This document shows positions 1-10,753 of a stretch of DNA of 64,000 bases, piece after piece. Every line of letters begins with the position of its first letter. Position 1 is the first letter of the stretch. Location of the stretch: contig NC_064036.1 in the NCBI RefSeq assembly GCF_932526225.1, positions 8,315,519-8,379,518 of the forward strand, read 5' to 3'. The position numbers were made by a program, and so were the translations under genes. The notes under the pieces were generated by a model. The model searched no databases, was not told where the DNA came from, and saw only the letters and a program-made list of their open reading frames with translations. The DNA comes from Nematostella vectensis (Eukaryota; Cnidaria; Anthozoa; Actiniaria; Edwardsiidae).

Positions 1-241
1 CACTGAGGTGCCCGTCCCTCGGCGCTCATGGCAGATGGCATGAACGTAGCAGTATAGTGGTGACAAAATGGGCTGTAGTCTTCGCATGGATACAATTCTA
101 AAACAACAGTAATAATCTCGATCTTAGTATATGATATACCAAAAGCTGGTAGTCGACACTAGTAGTTTTTATTTAGATTTCTTCAGTATATTCAATACTT
201 TATATAAAGGTTGATTTATTGCTGCTCTTCCATGAGTGGGT

Positions 242-372
242 CAGCGGCGTAGCCAGGCGATTTAACAGGGGGGGCCCAAGGGACTTTAGATAATGTCTCG
301 TACATTTACTGTATTTTTGGCTGCTGAAATGGGGGAGGGGCTCCCTAGGCCACCCCCTTGGCTACGCCCCTG
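242..372. mobile_element. Short MITE with CAGSGGCGTAGCC termini
   Basis: The element begins CAGCGGCGTAGCCAGG and ends with the near-inverse CTTGGCTACGCCCCTG, enclosing a G-rich 130-bp body with no coding capacity. The pentamer TGGGT lies on both sides and looks like a 5-bp target duplication. CAG...CTG termini with 5-6 bp duplications recur at 23046-23228 and 40726-40889, so this is one family, probably hAT-related (inference). The flanking DNA (1-241 and 373-782) shows nothing I can name. Confidence 0.6.
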
Positions 373-782
373 TGGGTGCTCCGAGTCCTGTCAAAATTGT
401 ATTCATCACTTCCATCTACAACAGAAAAAGGATATGGTATATATCTAAACGCGAAGTTTCGGTATAAAATTCCTGGTCAAGGGCAGGAGAAGCAGACTCT
501 GCTCTAAATTCTAACAACGAAATTCCCTCAATTTTGCCCGAGCAGGCCCGGACTAATTTTAATTTTATTAGTAGGGCAGATTTCGGACAGTAGTAGTCCA
601 GGGTAGTAGCTAAAGGAGTCGTCCACACAAGCACGGATTCAAAAGTATCCGGATTTGTTTCGCCGAAAGCGCATCACTTGATTCGTGTCCACACTATCGT
701 TTTAGTGTGTACCGTGTTAGTGTGGACGGCCCCTCAGATAACGCAATAGCTGGAGCGTTTTTTTTTTATTTGAACATGGTTA

Positions 783-2083
783 GGAGCCGACCATTTGACT
801 TTTTTGAAAAAAAGTTATCCTGTACGGCCCGAAGGTCCGAAAAAAATATCCTGCACCAATAGGTGGACGAAAAAATTTTCCTGCATCGCTCAAATGCAAA
901 ACCGTTTTCTTGTCTCGACTCTCTCAATTTTCTTCTGAAATGACTTTGCCAGGGGGCACTAAATTAATTTGTTGCTAAGATAGGGGGTCAACCACAACTT
1001 TTTCGCATAAGAGGGGGGAGTAAATGTTTGTTTTGTATCCAGATTTATCAAAATTTGAAGGTATCTCTAAAGTCAAAAACGAACCGCCGCGTATAACAAT
1101 CTCAGGTCTATGGGTCTCTGTTAAGTTATTTTTAGTTAATTTATTTTTAGTTAAATATTGGTAAATCCATTTTAATCATTAGACCGAAAGAAGAAGATTC
1201 CAACGCTGCTCTGGACCTTTTAAAGAAACTTCTGAGATTTTCTGTTGAGCTTGTTGATCCTTAATTGTATATAAGCAATATATAAATTAAATTATTTTAA
1301 CAACTTTTTCCCAGACATTTGGTGGTTTAGTCCAACTTAGCTAAATGTGGTACTGATGTTTATTTTAATTCCGAAGTAGAATGCATTGGGAAGCAATTTA
1401 CTACACGTAGAATGTAGGAGGAAGGAGGGGGGGAAGGGGTCCTACGCAATTTCAATTCTAAGCTCATTTTACGGACACCTCTCCTGATAATTATTGCACA
1501 GTCCCTAAATATAAGCATTTAATCGCATTGCTTGTACGTGACATTTGGGATAAATACCACAAACCACGAGTGGATGTCGAAAATGTTTTGTAATTTCGAG
1601 TCGCTTCAGGGCTTGTCTTCTTTTTTAATTATCTCTAGCAGCTTCAGGTACGGTCACCCCTCCCCTTAAGAATCACTACCCTCCCCCCAAGCCCCCGACA
1701 CACACACCTGATAAAATAGTTCACAGGAGTACAGATCTTTTTTCATTTTTGTTAAATATGCACAAATATATTGTTTGGCAATTTTGTAGCCTTAAAAACA
1801 ACCTGTGAAAACGATTTGTATTTCCAAACGATTCCTATTTTTTTAGTTCAACTAATAAAGTCCATGCAACTCTTTCTAGGCAGAAAGATTTGTCTGTGTA
1901 AGTATACATCAGCCCCATACACGCATGCAAAAATTTCCCCCGGCTTTAGATTTACTGGAAAAAATATCCTGCAGGCCTATTACTCGATAAAGAAATTTTC
2001 TTGCACGCCAAATGCTTTAAAAACACTTGCGCACCCAAAAAAGCCCCTCCCCCTCCCCCCTCAAAAGTCAAATGGTCGGGCCC
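783..2083. mobile_element. PIF/Harbinger-like non-autonomous DNA transposon
   Basis: The left end GGAGCCGACCATTTGACTTT is the inverse of the right end AAAGTCAAATGGTCGGGCCC. TTA flanks both ends (780-782 and 2084-2086), matching the 3-bp TWA duplications and GG-starting termini of PIF/Harbinger elements. Just inside both ends are versions of AAAAAATATCCTGCA, so the subterminal regions are also related. No transposase remnant was seen; the 114-codon open frame at 1771-2115 looks like chance. It lies immediately downstream of the putative secreted-protein gene. Confidence 0.6.
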
Positions 2084-2139
2084 TTACAGCGTCGCAAAGG
2101 AATTTCGTGGTCTAAAATTCAGCCTAGCAAACTCAGCGA

Positions 2140-4145
2140 CTATCCGTTCCTGCTGAACTCCTGGTGGTTGACTGCTCAAGAATTTTAATACCGTAAATGC
2201 ATACTAAATTACTTTTATTTTTACTTACTCTTCTCCAGCTTTTTGTCCTCGAGTTTCTTTTTCTTTTCATCCTCAATTTTTTTTATGTCCTCATCTTTAA
2301 TAGTAATTAAATCAGACATGTCAACCTTTTTGAAAAGAGGGTTAAAACAAATATACAGAGCTGAGAGTTGCACGCTCTTCTCCACCAAACTTTCCACGGG
2401 TTGGCATAGCAACACCACTAGACATAATGTCTTACTAGTTAGCACTTACCACTCAGCTTGACAAGTTTAAAGTGCATTGTCTTCTGGGGTTTGACTTCTA
2501 CCACAGGTAGTCCATCTAAAAGCAAACGCAGAGATGAGTCGTCAAGAGTAGATTTTTACCCGAAGAATTATTTCCTCATTTAACCTTTAACGTATCACTG
2601 CTGCTGATGGCGTTTATTCTTTTACATCGGACGGAAAATGACCGGACGATAAACGATTATTTTATTTCGGAATAACATTAATAATGCTGCTTTCTCACCC
2701 GATACTGGTTTGGCGACATGCTGGGCAGGAGCCTGGTCTTGTTGGCTAGCCTCTGGGTATACGGCATTTGTCTGGCTGGCCTTGGGGTATGCGGCATTTG
2801 TCTGGTGTGCTGGAACTTCTATTGACAGAGAGGATTTCGGTAAGAGGGCAGAAGGAATTCAATAATCCTTCAAATAAGATAATGAAGGTAAAAAAGGAAG
2901 AAAATGAGGTTTGCTCAGGTAAAATTAGGAGCCAAAAGGTGTGGTTGGCCAATAAATGATGTGAAAGGTAAGAGAAAGAGCACACACAGTTTAGATAAGC
3001 CAAACCTCTAAATTGAATGAATTTGGCTGCTTATTGTATATGATCTTTCGTAAGAATAAGGATAAGAAATAAATTGATCTCATCCAAATTTTCATGTATT
3101 CTATAGAAATGAGATGAAATGTTCTGCAGTTTTCCATTTTCCATTCGACAATTGCACTGGCATATTTTTTGTAAAATAGATGTATACAACCCTTCTATTT
3201 CCATCTTTCTTATTCCTTCTTTTACTCCAAACATCTGTGCTCAGTCTAGGAAGTCTACAAAATAATTGTTCCAACAACTCATAGCATTTCTCACCAAGTT
3301 TGATAGCCTTTACTTTCTTGCCTCCGATATTTAGTACTACAACAGAGTAATCAACTATTAGTATTTACTTTCCTTTGTGCTATTCATTTTTGTTCGGTAC
3401 CTGGGGCGCCTGGGGGGTCATTCTTGTCCTTAACAACTACTGCAACAACTGCAACAATAACAAACAAAAGTTTATTCATTCATTGGTTCGTTCGTTTGTT
3501 AGCCCCCAGCTACACGCCTCGGAATGGCTATATTAGGTATTATAAGCCACTTTATTAAGTTATCTGGACTTTAGTTTCTTTCAATAGAGGAACAACACCC
3601 GATTATTTACAAAGGAGAGGTTCCTATAAAACGTTTATTCACTTGCCCTTTTAAAAACAACATATTTCCGGAAACTGTACCCACAACCCCCACTCAAAAC
3701 CTTACTTATCAACCATTGGCACGGTTCTAAAGTTATTGTCGTGTAGGCGCATGTCAAGAAAGGTGTGTTCTAGGGGCTCGGACCCCACCCTGCTCATGTG
3801 TCGAGGTGAGAACTGACATAGTTAACCGCTGAATCAACGAATTCGACTCCGGTCCCATACAAGCTCTTTTGGCAATCGAGTTAGGTGATTTAGCTGTGTA
3901 TTTGGATAGAAAAGATAGTCAAGTGGATTATAGCTTATAATGCGAGAAAACGAATGCCATTTCAAATTCAACAGTTCTGAGGTCTGTTCTGACGGACCCC
4001 GCCCTTTCGCTGGACACGCCCCTGTTGTTGGGAAAGTAGGATCTCCGCCCTGACCTGTATGTTCCCCGGCTTGTACGATAGTAAGTACCCATGACACGAA
4101 CACCAAGCAGCCTAGCACGGCTGTTACCCGCTTCGACGTCATCAT
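2140..4145 (-). CDS. Putative small secreted protein, all-phase-1 exons
   Basis: Proposed coding exons on the minus strand are 4145-4055, 3439-3401, 2818-2699, 2515-2450, 2294-2229 and a tentative terminal exon 2171-2140. The first encodes MMTSKRVTAVLGCLVFVSWV followed by LTIVQA, a typical signal peptide. Later exons encode a short DPPGAPG stretch, a tandem decapeptide (QTNAAYPKAS, QTNAVYPEAS), VKPQKTMHFKLVKLSG and a Lys/Glu-rich DEDIKKIEDEKKKK segment. The four internal exons are 39, 120, 66 and 66 nt and every junction I can place is phase 1, as is common for extracellular modular proteins. The second exon could start 9 nt earlier (3448) at another in-phase CAG. I recognise no family. The exon chain is inferred from splice consensus and phase only; the last exon is the weakest part. 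Confidence 0.45.
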
Positions 4146-5793
4146 GAGTCTGTGAAACGTCAATCAAATTATTGATATAGACGTAGCGGTTTTATGAATA
4201 ATCTTAAAGAGCTCTTGTCAGCCATACATTTGTTGTTGTTTTTTTGCCATTATTGGAAGACAAAATGCAGAGAAATCTCGATATAGCCTTCTAGAAACAG
4301 GTCTATACTTCATTTACCAAATTTAATCCAAACATTACAACATTTTCCCCTTATCATCAAATGGGAAATTATGCATTCTGACAATAAGTAATTTGCAAGG
4401 GTGACAATATGGCGGCTGACAAAGGCTATCATCCAATATAGACGGTCTAGTCGTATTGCTTGCATCAGTTTTAGATGTATATTAACTTTGTACTTGACAG
4501 AATTGAACCATTAGGCATTTGTGATTAGGTATATCTGAAAAAACTAGGTCTCTTTTTAAAGATTTCATTACCCATAAATATGAGAAACTTTTAATTTTAA
4601 GAGTTTTTTTTAAATAGCTATGTTATAAGACACTTTTTATTGCCTCATCGCAATCGAACCCTATTTTAAGGTTACGGAGATTGCAATGTTCGCAATTGCT
4701 CTCTTGATAACTGACAGATATCAGAATGATAGATATTACTTCTTTGTAAGAGTAAACACACTAACAAGATCTCTATTCTCGCCTGGAAAATTTTCCTGAG
4801 ATAATTACTATCACAATAAAGATGCAAACTTCAAACAATCTTTTCCTTCTATTATGTGGAAGAACAGCCAGATTTTCTTTCTCATAACTAAAGGTATCAT
4901 CTTATTTGAACCCCTCTGTTGATATCCACTGACCTTACCTTACGTTGTTCAAGTCTTCGTCTCTTTTGCAAAAAGGACGAGTCGACCAGCTCTCACTAAT
5001 AATAGATAAGACCTTTTCCGCTCTATCACTTTCTTGTTTACGATAAATGGAGAAACACTGGCAGGTTCCTGCTGTTTGTTTTGGTTTCCGCTCGAGTCTT
5101 ATAGGCGAGGGCTGGGTTGTTTTGGAATAAGTATTCTTTAAATGCAGGTAGCAACAGCGGGTGAATTTGAAAAGGGATCAATGGAGCAAGAAATGCTTTT
5201 GTTTTCTTTGTTAGTTTGTGTGTCGTCCATTCAAAATCCTTTGTAGATTTTGAAATTCTCATAGTACCGCCGAATGACATGGGCTGCTAGTTACCAATAG
5301 TAGATCAAAGTGTTTGACGTCACACTCGCCATGACGTTCATTTTGGTCTGTAAGTTTAAAAGCCCACGTCTGGAGCAAAGAACAGTAGCAAATCTCCGAG
5401 AGGCGAGGGACTCCAGCATATGAATATGAAAAAAATTACAAATTGATTAAGGATAAAAGCATTAAATCGCGTTTAATACAAACAGATACATAACTATCTA
5501 ATTGGTTGAAATTAACCCTGCGCACAAAGTAGAAAGGCAACAAAAAAAAAAAACGCAACGCTATGAAGGGAATAAATAATGATAAGTAATGATGATTATA
5601 TAACGAGGACAAAAGTAGAAACAACAATCTCGTAAATACCGCAAATAAATACATTTATGTAGAGTCGAAGAATTGTACACCAATTCTATTCATTTAAACG
5701 CTTATTTAACATAGTAATGTATTCCACCCCTATAACTGTACGTACCAAGGGGGTTTGTCTCTTTTTTTTATTTTTCTGTAGTTTATGTTGTTA
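4146..5793. other. Intergenic, no supported gene
   Basis: AT-rich sequence upstream of the putative secreted-protein gene, which would contain its promoter. An 80-codon open frame on the minus strand at 5038-5280 has an ATG but no recognisable domain, signal or neighbouring exon, so it is not called. No tandem repeat or RNA gene was seen. Confidence 0.5.
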
Positions 5794-6159
5794 AGGGAGC
5801 GTCCATAATTACTGGGGGGGGGGGGGTTGGGCCGGCAATTTTGCAAAACCCTGGGCTAAAAAATTTTGGCCCCCCCTCAATTACAAGCCCAAAAATCCCC
5901 CCCAAACCGGGCGCCCAAAAATGTCGACGACATTAACAACGTAATTCTAGGTTTCGCAACATTTTGAATTATTCGTTTTGTTCAACTGATTAGAACGGGC
6001 AGCTTTCAGGCTTTGTCTTTTCGGCGCCCGAAAAATGTGACCCCCCCCCCCCCTCTAATGACAGCCCAAAAAAATGAGACCTAAATCGGCGCCCAAAAAA
6101 ACATAGCCCCCCCCCCTACATATTTGCCCCTCCTCCCCAGTAATAAGTGACCGCTCCCT
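5794..6159. mobile_element. Poly-G MITE with AGGGAGCG termini, TA duplication
   Basis: The left end AGGGAGCGTCCATAATTACT and the right end AGTAATAAGTGACCGCTCCCT are imperfect inverses, flanked by TA on both sides (5792-5793, 6160-6161). The body is rich in runs of G and C. The ends resemble those of the element at 49434-49892, so both belong to one family. The TA duplication suggests mobilisation by a Tc1/mariner-type transposase (inference). Confidence 0.6.
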
Positions 6160-6316
6160 TATGGTGTTGCGTTCATCACTCGGTATATTTTTAGCTTGAA
6201 AAGTAACGGTTTAATTAAGGTATTAAGACAAATCAAATCCAACACCTCACAACTGTAAGTTGGGGGTAGGTTCAGTCTCTAGAGGCTTATTCACTGTTCC
6301 AAATTTCATTGATGTT

Positions 6317-7421
6317 TTACAAATTTGAACAATGTTCCACCATTTTCTTCCCACATTTGTCATGGCCTTTATCTGCCGAAAATCGAAACAGCACGGTTGT
6401 CTTTTCTTCGCAGGATGATCTTGCTCTCCCCCTATCATTTCTAGTCCCTTGGTTTCTGTTGACTGTCCAACACAACATATACCTCCCCAGCAGCTGTGTG
6501 CGATACGCAGTATCAAACGCAAACAGAACACAAGGGTTGATTGCACAATTGCTATGAGCAAGAAAATACATCCAAAATTTTATATCACATGAGAAAAAAA
6601 ACAAACCAAATTTTGGAAGAATAAAGTAGGGACACCAGCAAGCCAAGAAGAAGACCAATATAACAAGCATCATGAGAAGGAGCTTCTTCCCTGCTTTTTC
6701 TCGGCGAGCGCGAGACTTGTCTTGACCAAGGGGGGAACTCTTGAATACAAGCCATAGAATGATAGTTATATAGAGAGCGACAGTGATGGCGAGGCAAGAA
6801 AAGTAGAGGAACAAGCCCACGTTCACATATACAGGGAAGTAATCTTGGAAGTTTTGTTGAAATTTCGATAAACAACGGAATTCCTTAAATTCCTTGTAGT
6901 ACTGCAGTACGGGCGAAATTAGGTATGGAGAGCGAACGATGATCGCTAGCAGCCACATCAGTCCAACAGAAACCTTGATAACACGCGTACCTATTACCCT
7001 CCTAAAGGGAAACAGAATGGCACAGAATCTGTCTACTGCAATCCCAAGTACACAGAAGACGGAGACCAAGATGCTGAGGTGATGTATGAAAGGCGATCAG
7101 TCGACACGAGATTAGTCCAGGAGTCCCATGGATCAACCAGGCGCTTCCCTTAAAGACACGCGCGACCATGCGAGGCATATACCCAATGGTGACCAGCAGA
7201 TCGGTGACCGCCATGTTAAACAAGAAGAAGTGATAGCCACGGCGCATAGCGCTGCAGCGAGCGATAACCCGTAATGTGCAGGAGTTACCTATAAGAGAGA
7301 CCAACAGAATGACGGAATAAGAAAGGACCCTGGCTGCCTTGAGGGCCGTGCCCTCATGGATGTAACACTGAGAAGAAGTTCCACTAATGTTTGTGAAGTT
7401 AGATGAGCGTGCTGCAGACAT
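6317..7421 (-). pseudogene. Rhodopsin-class GPCR, frameshifted in TM3
   Basis: An intronless seven-transmembrane receptor. The first frame starts at ATG 7421 and has N-glycosylation sites (NFT, NIS), TM1 with GNS, TM2 with NMAVTDLL, a Trp in the first extracellular loop and the TM3-start Cys. The second frame carries the rest of TM3 with the DRY-type DRF, TM4-TM5, a basic third loop, TM6 CWCPYF and TM7 NPCVLF in place of NPxxY. The frames overlap near 7070-7085. Counting from the TM3 Cys to DRF gives the normal spacing if one extra base is present there. I cannot name the ligand; the architecture resembles peptide or amine receptors. Either this is a recent pseudogene or the assembly has a one-base error; the rest looks intact. 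Confidence 0.75.
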
Positions 7422-7964
7422 TATGACACGTTCTTAGCCAGTACCTTCGCGATATTTATGTAGCTTGCCATATGTTATCGTAGGTTTTAAGCTGCGCCAA
7501 TATGTTGCCAAGCAGGCAAACAGGTGTTCGTGAGTATAACAGCCCACCATGAGACTTATTCAACACCTCCCGTCGCTTGGTATTTCCATGACAAAACCGA
7601 GCATTAAAAATGTCGCCACCGTGTTTATTGGGTTTCATAATCTCCTTCACGTCTCAAAGACATAGTTTATGTTATTTCTTTGCTTGCTCTACAGTGATAC
7701 ATTTAAATGGAATGGTTGCTCAATGGAATGGGAGTCTAACTTTGCATTTCTACTGTCACATATTCCACTAAGGATATTTTGTTCTTTTCTAAAATAACGG
7801 TCAATTAAAATTTGCTAAACAACATACTCAAAAGTCAAAAGAAATGCTATTAGGGAACATCCAGAAAATTTTCTTTTGTCAGCCATCTGTGTCTTTATGA
7901 ACTTTTGTGGGCTTTTATTCTGGACTTTTATTCGGAATGTTCCTTAGGATTCATGAAACGATTG
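7422..7964. other. Intergenic, no supported gene
   Basis: Upstream region of the GPCR, AT-rich, with no recognisable gene or repeat. A 64-codon minus-strand open frame at 7456-7650 has no family resemblance and is not called. Confidence 0.5.
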
Positions 7965-8937
7965 TTAATACTGAGCTGATAAATGTAAGTGAATGGTTGA
8001 CAGCCAATAAACTCTCTCTTAACTTAAAAAATCTAATTTTGTAATTTTTTATACCCATCAAAAGCGAGTAAATCATGAGATAAAATTACAGTTATTGAAC
8101 GATCAAAGCAATAAACTTGTAAATTTAGAGCGTAAAGACTACATTTTAATGTAGTATTTAAAAATACTTAGGAATATTAATTGATAGTAACCTTACCTGG
8201 AAAAATCATATTAGTCATATTGCATCTAAAATTAGTACAAACATCGGGATTATATCCAGACTAAGACATTTCACCCCATTTTCAACGTTATCAAATATAT
8301 ATAGATCTTTAATTCAACCTTTGATTACATATGGTCTTGTAGCCTGGGGCCAGGCTGCACGTTCACATTTAGATAAAATTCTTGTTCTACAAAAAAGGGC
8401 AGTACGCCTCATGAATTTCGCTCCCTTTCGTTCTCATGCTGTTCCATATTTCATTCAATCTAATATCCTGCCAGTTAGTATGCTTTACTACAAATCTTTA
8501 GCTTCTCTAATGTTTGATGTCTATAATAATGCTGCTCCGTCTAACATTCTAAATCTTTTCACACCTCTTCATGAAATTAACCAATACAACACCCGTGGTT
8601 CGTCGGTCGGTAATTTTTCTATCAAACAATCGAGACTTAACCAACAAAAATACTCTTTCTCAAGAATCAAGTTTGGAATAGCCTGAACACCAACATCAGG
8701 AAATCGCCAAAATATAAATTTAAAAAAGAAGTCCAATCAATGCTTTTTCAAATGCTTGAGACTGAGGACAGTTATGCTGACATATATACGATACTCAATA
8801 TTCAACAATAATCCTCCCAATTTTTCTTCTTTACTCTTTTCCTACTTTTCTCAATGTGCAAACAAAAAATATCTATAATTTAATACTTATTATGTATACT
8901 ATAGTTCTTTTTACTATTTATGAAATCTAACGTCCTT

Positions 8938-8981
8938 CACACTGTCGGCCTAGACTAGCTAAGCTATTTGCCGACAGTGTG
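8938..8981 (+). repeat. Perfect 12-bp stem hairpin at LINE 3' end
   Basis: CACACTGTCGGC at 8938-8949 is the exact inverse of GCCGACAGTGTG at 8970-8981, separated by a 20-nt loop. It sits between the LINE coding remnant and the microsatellite tail, where some LINE families carry a 3' structure recognised by the reverse transcriptase (role inferred). Confidence 0.7.
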
Positions 8982-9020
8982 TTTATGTAAAATATTATTT
9001 GTAAAAGAAAATAAAAAACT

Positions 9021-9099
9021 GTTCTGTTCTGTTCTGTTCTGTTCTGTTCTGTTCTGTTCTGTTCTGTTCTGTTCTGTTCTGTTCTGTTCTGTTCTGTTC
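9021..9099. repeat. GTTCT pentanucleotide microsatellite
   Basis: Nearly sixteen uninterrupted copies of GTTCT. It directly follows the LINE 3' region and probably grew from the element's tail. The open frame through it is an artefact of the five-base repeat. Confidence 0.95.
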
Positions 9100-9678
9100 A
9101 TGAGGCTTTCTATTATAGATTATAGTTTAGAAAATTCATTTCTGACTGAATGTACGTTTAACATCGACATATCTTCTTTTTGCTACGTTTTTGCGTCCGC
9201 AAAATTTTGAATCATCTGACTATTCATGAGTTTTCGGTTTTTTCTTACTTTCACACAACTCCCCCATTAACACAAAAGTGTAAAACTCTGGTACACGCAA
9301 GGGCTATTTTAATGCTGAATAAAGAATTTGAAATTTGAAATTTGAATTTGAAATTGCTAGAAATTTCTAGCAATTTATTCTATAAAACCCTTGGCCATCA
9401 CTTTTGCTGTGAGTTTGAATATCGTGCGAACTCTCCTCAATTCCAACCGCTAAACTTCCCGCTTTATCCAAGAGGGAAGCTAAGAGCTATAATCAACCAA
9501 AGCCGTATTGAAGTTTCTCTGACTATTGGAATTCCTGAGCGTGAGAATGGAGCAAAATATTCAGCATAGCAGACAAATCATTCCTCGAAAACAGATGGCT
9601 GAAAACAAATCTTAACACGATACTCTGAAAAAAGTCCTAAGATTTACATCGTATATTTCAAAAAAATCAAAATAGTTT

Positions 9679-10753
9679 TCAGCTTTCTTCTGGCTCCTCT
9701 TCGATCGTGTACAGACCTTTATGCTTGAAAGATACAATAGTCCGGTAATGCACCCCGAATTCGTCAACGCAATACTCGTCACCAATCTCCACCTCCTCCT
9801 CGAACGTGCTATTCACGTGGCACCGAGGCTCAGGATTTAAGTGGTCACGTGGCGTAACTGTGGAGTGATCCCGCGAGTGAACTATTGAGTCACGCGACTG
9901 ATTGCTCTGATCTCCTTTGACTGTGGCTGATCCGCATGAAGCATGTCTCAAATCACGTGAATGATCTTTTGAGTCCCGCAAATGATGTTTCGAATCCCGC
10001 AAACTATCTCTTGTGTTTTGCGCCATACCCCTTGAATGACGTTGCCGATCTCTCGATTCCTCTTCGTCAAAAATTGGATTAAAAGTGACGTTGTTATCAC
10101 TAGCTGCGTGCAGCACTTCGCCATATCCAAGAAATCCACAGTGGCCATTCTCCATCCCTGCCGCCAGTTTGTTTTTTTCCTTTGATCTAAACTGGTAAAA
10201 GTTCGGATTTCTTCTCTTTACGTACGAAGCGAAAGAGATGCTCGTCTCAATACTGCTGACATGGTCCATTTGCATGCCTATATCCGTCGCTGCATTTCCG
10301 CTTCTCTCTTTCCGCCGTTTGATTTTGGTTTTCATTTTTATCTTAGAGCGAGTTTTTTCGTACATATACGCGTTCCCGTTTTTATCCACGTTGGAATGAT
10401 GACCGTCTTTGCGGTGTCTTAGCCTCTCTAATAAGCCCAAATCCTTGTGCCTCGGTAATGGCGAATCAGGGGCTCTTTGTTCTCTGCGGTCTCCCGCCAC
10501 TGGCTTCCTATTTCTTGAATCAGCCATCGCTTGCTTTACCAAATCCTGAGTGCTGACTGGCTGCCGGATGTATGAATGACGTGCTTTTGGCGATAGGGCA
10601 GTTTCGTCACGTGGTGAGATTTGAGGGCTGTCATTGGATGGTCCATGTGGTACTCGCGGCATTTCGAGATCAAAGCATTCTGGGATCGGTGAAAGGATGT
10701 CCGTTTGAACAAAGAACATGTCTCGGTTTCGTGCTGTCACGTGGTCTTTACCT
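9679..10753 (-). CDS. Terminal exon of an unrecognised hydrophilic protein
   Basis: A long open frame, about 357 codons to a stop at 9679, that lacks an ATG at its 5' end but starts exactly after TTTGCAG, a good splice acceptor. The first in-frame ATG inside is near 10719. The protein is hydrophilic and probably disordered: an early Pro/Ser region, basic clusters such as KIKMKTKIKRRKER, and repeated RDS/SRD units (RDSKHHLRDSKDHSRDLRH). It ends with an ordered-looking tail, EIGDEYCVDEFGVHYRTIV followed by SFKHKGLYTIEEEPEES. I recognise no domain. A compatible upstream exon is proposed at 13613-13669. Confidence 0.6.

Larger units (their letters stand above)
7965..9099 (+). mobile_element. Decayed LINE (non-LTR retrotransposon) 3' end
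   Basis: Translated fragments in shifting frames give the end of a reverse transcriptase: EWLTANKLSLNLKK near 7990-8030, YLGILIDSNLTWKNHI near 8170-8210, then an open stretch at 8321-8686 with ITYGLVAWG and LQKRAVRLMNFAP. These are hallmarks of the C-terminal RT region of non-LTR elements of the Jockey/CR1/Rex type. Several frameshifts show it is dead. The 3' end holds a perfect hairpin (8938-8981) and a GTTCT microsatellite tail (9021-9099), consistent with a target-primed 3' tail. Exact clade not determined. Confidence 0.75.

Noticed and set aside
2221-2445. 74-residue minus-strand open frame as one exon starting upstream
   Set aside because: Only the 3' part (2294-2229) fits the phase and splice pattern of the surrounding exons; the upstream part is intron with a non-ATG or weak start.
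6309-6557. Plus-strand open frame opposite the GPCR C-terminus
   Set aside because: Shadow of the receptor coding strand.
8968-9210. 80-codon open frame through the GTTCT repeat
   Set aside because: Pentanucleotide repeat translation only.
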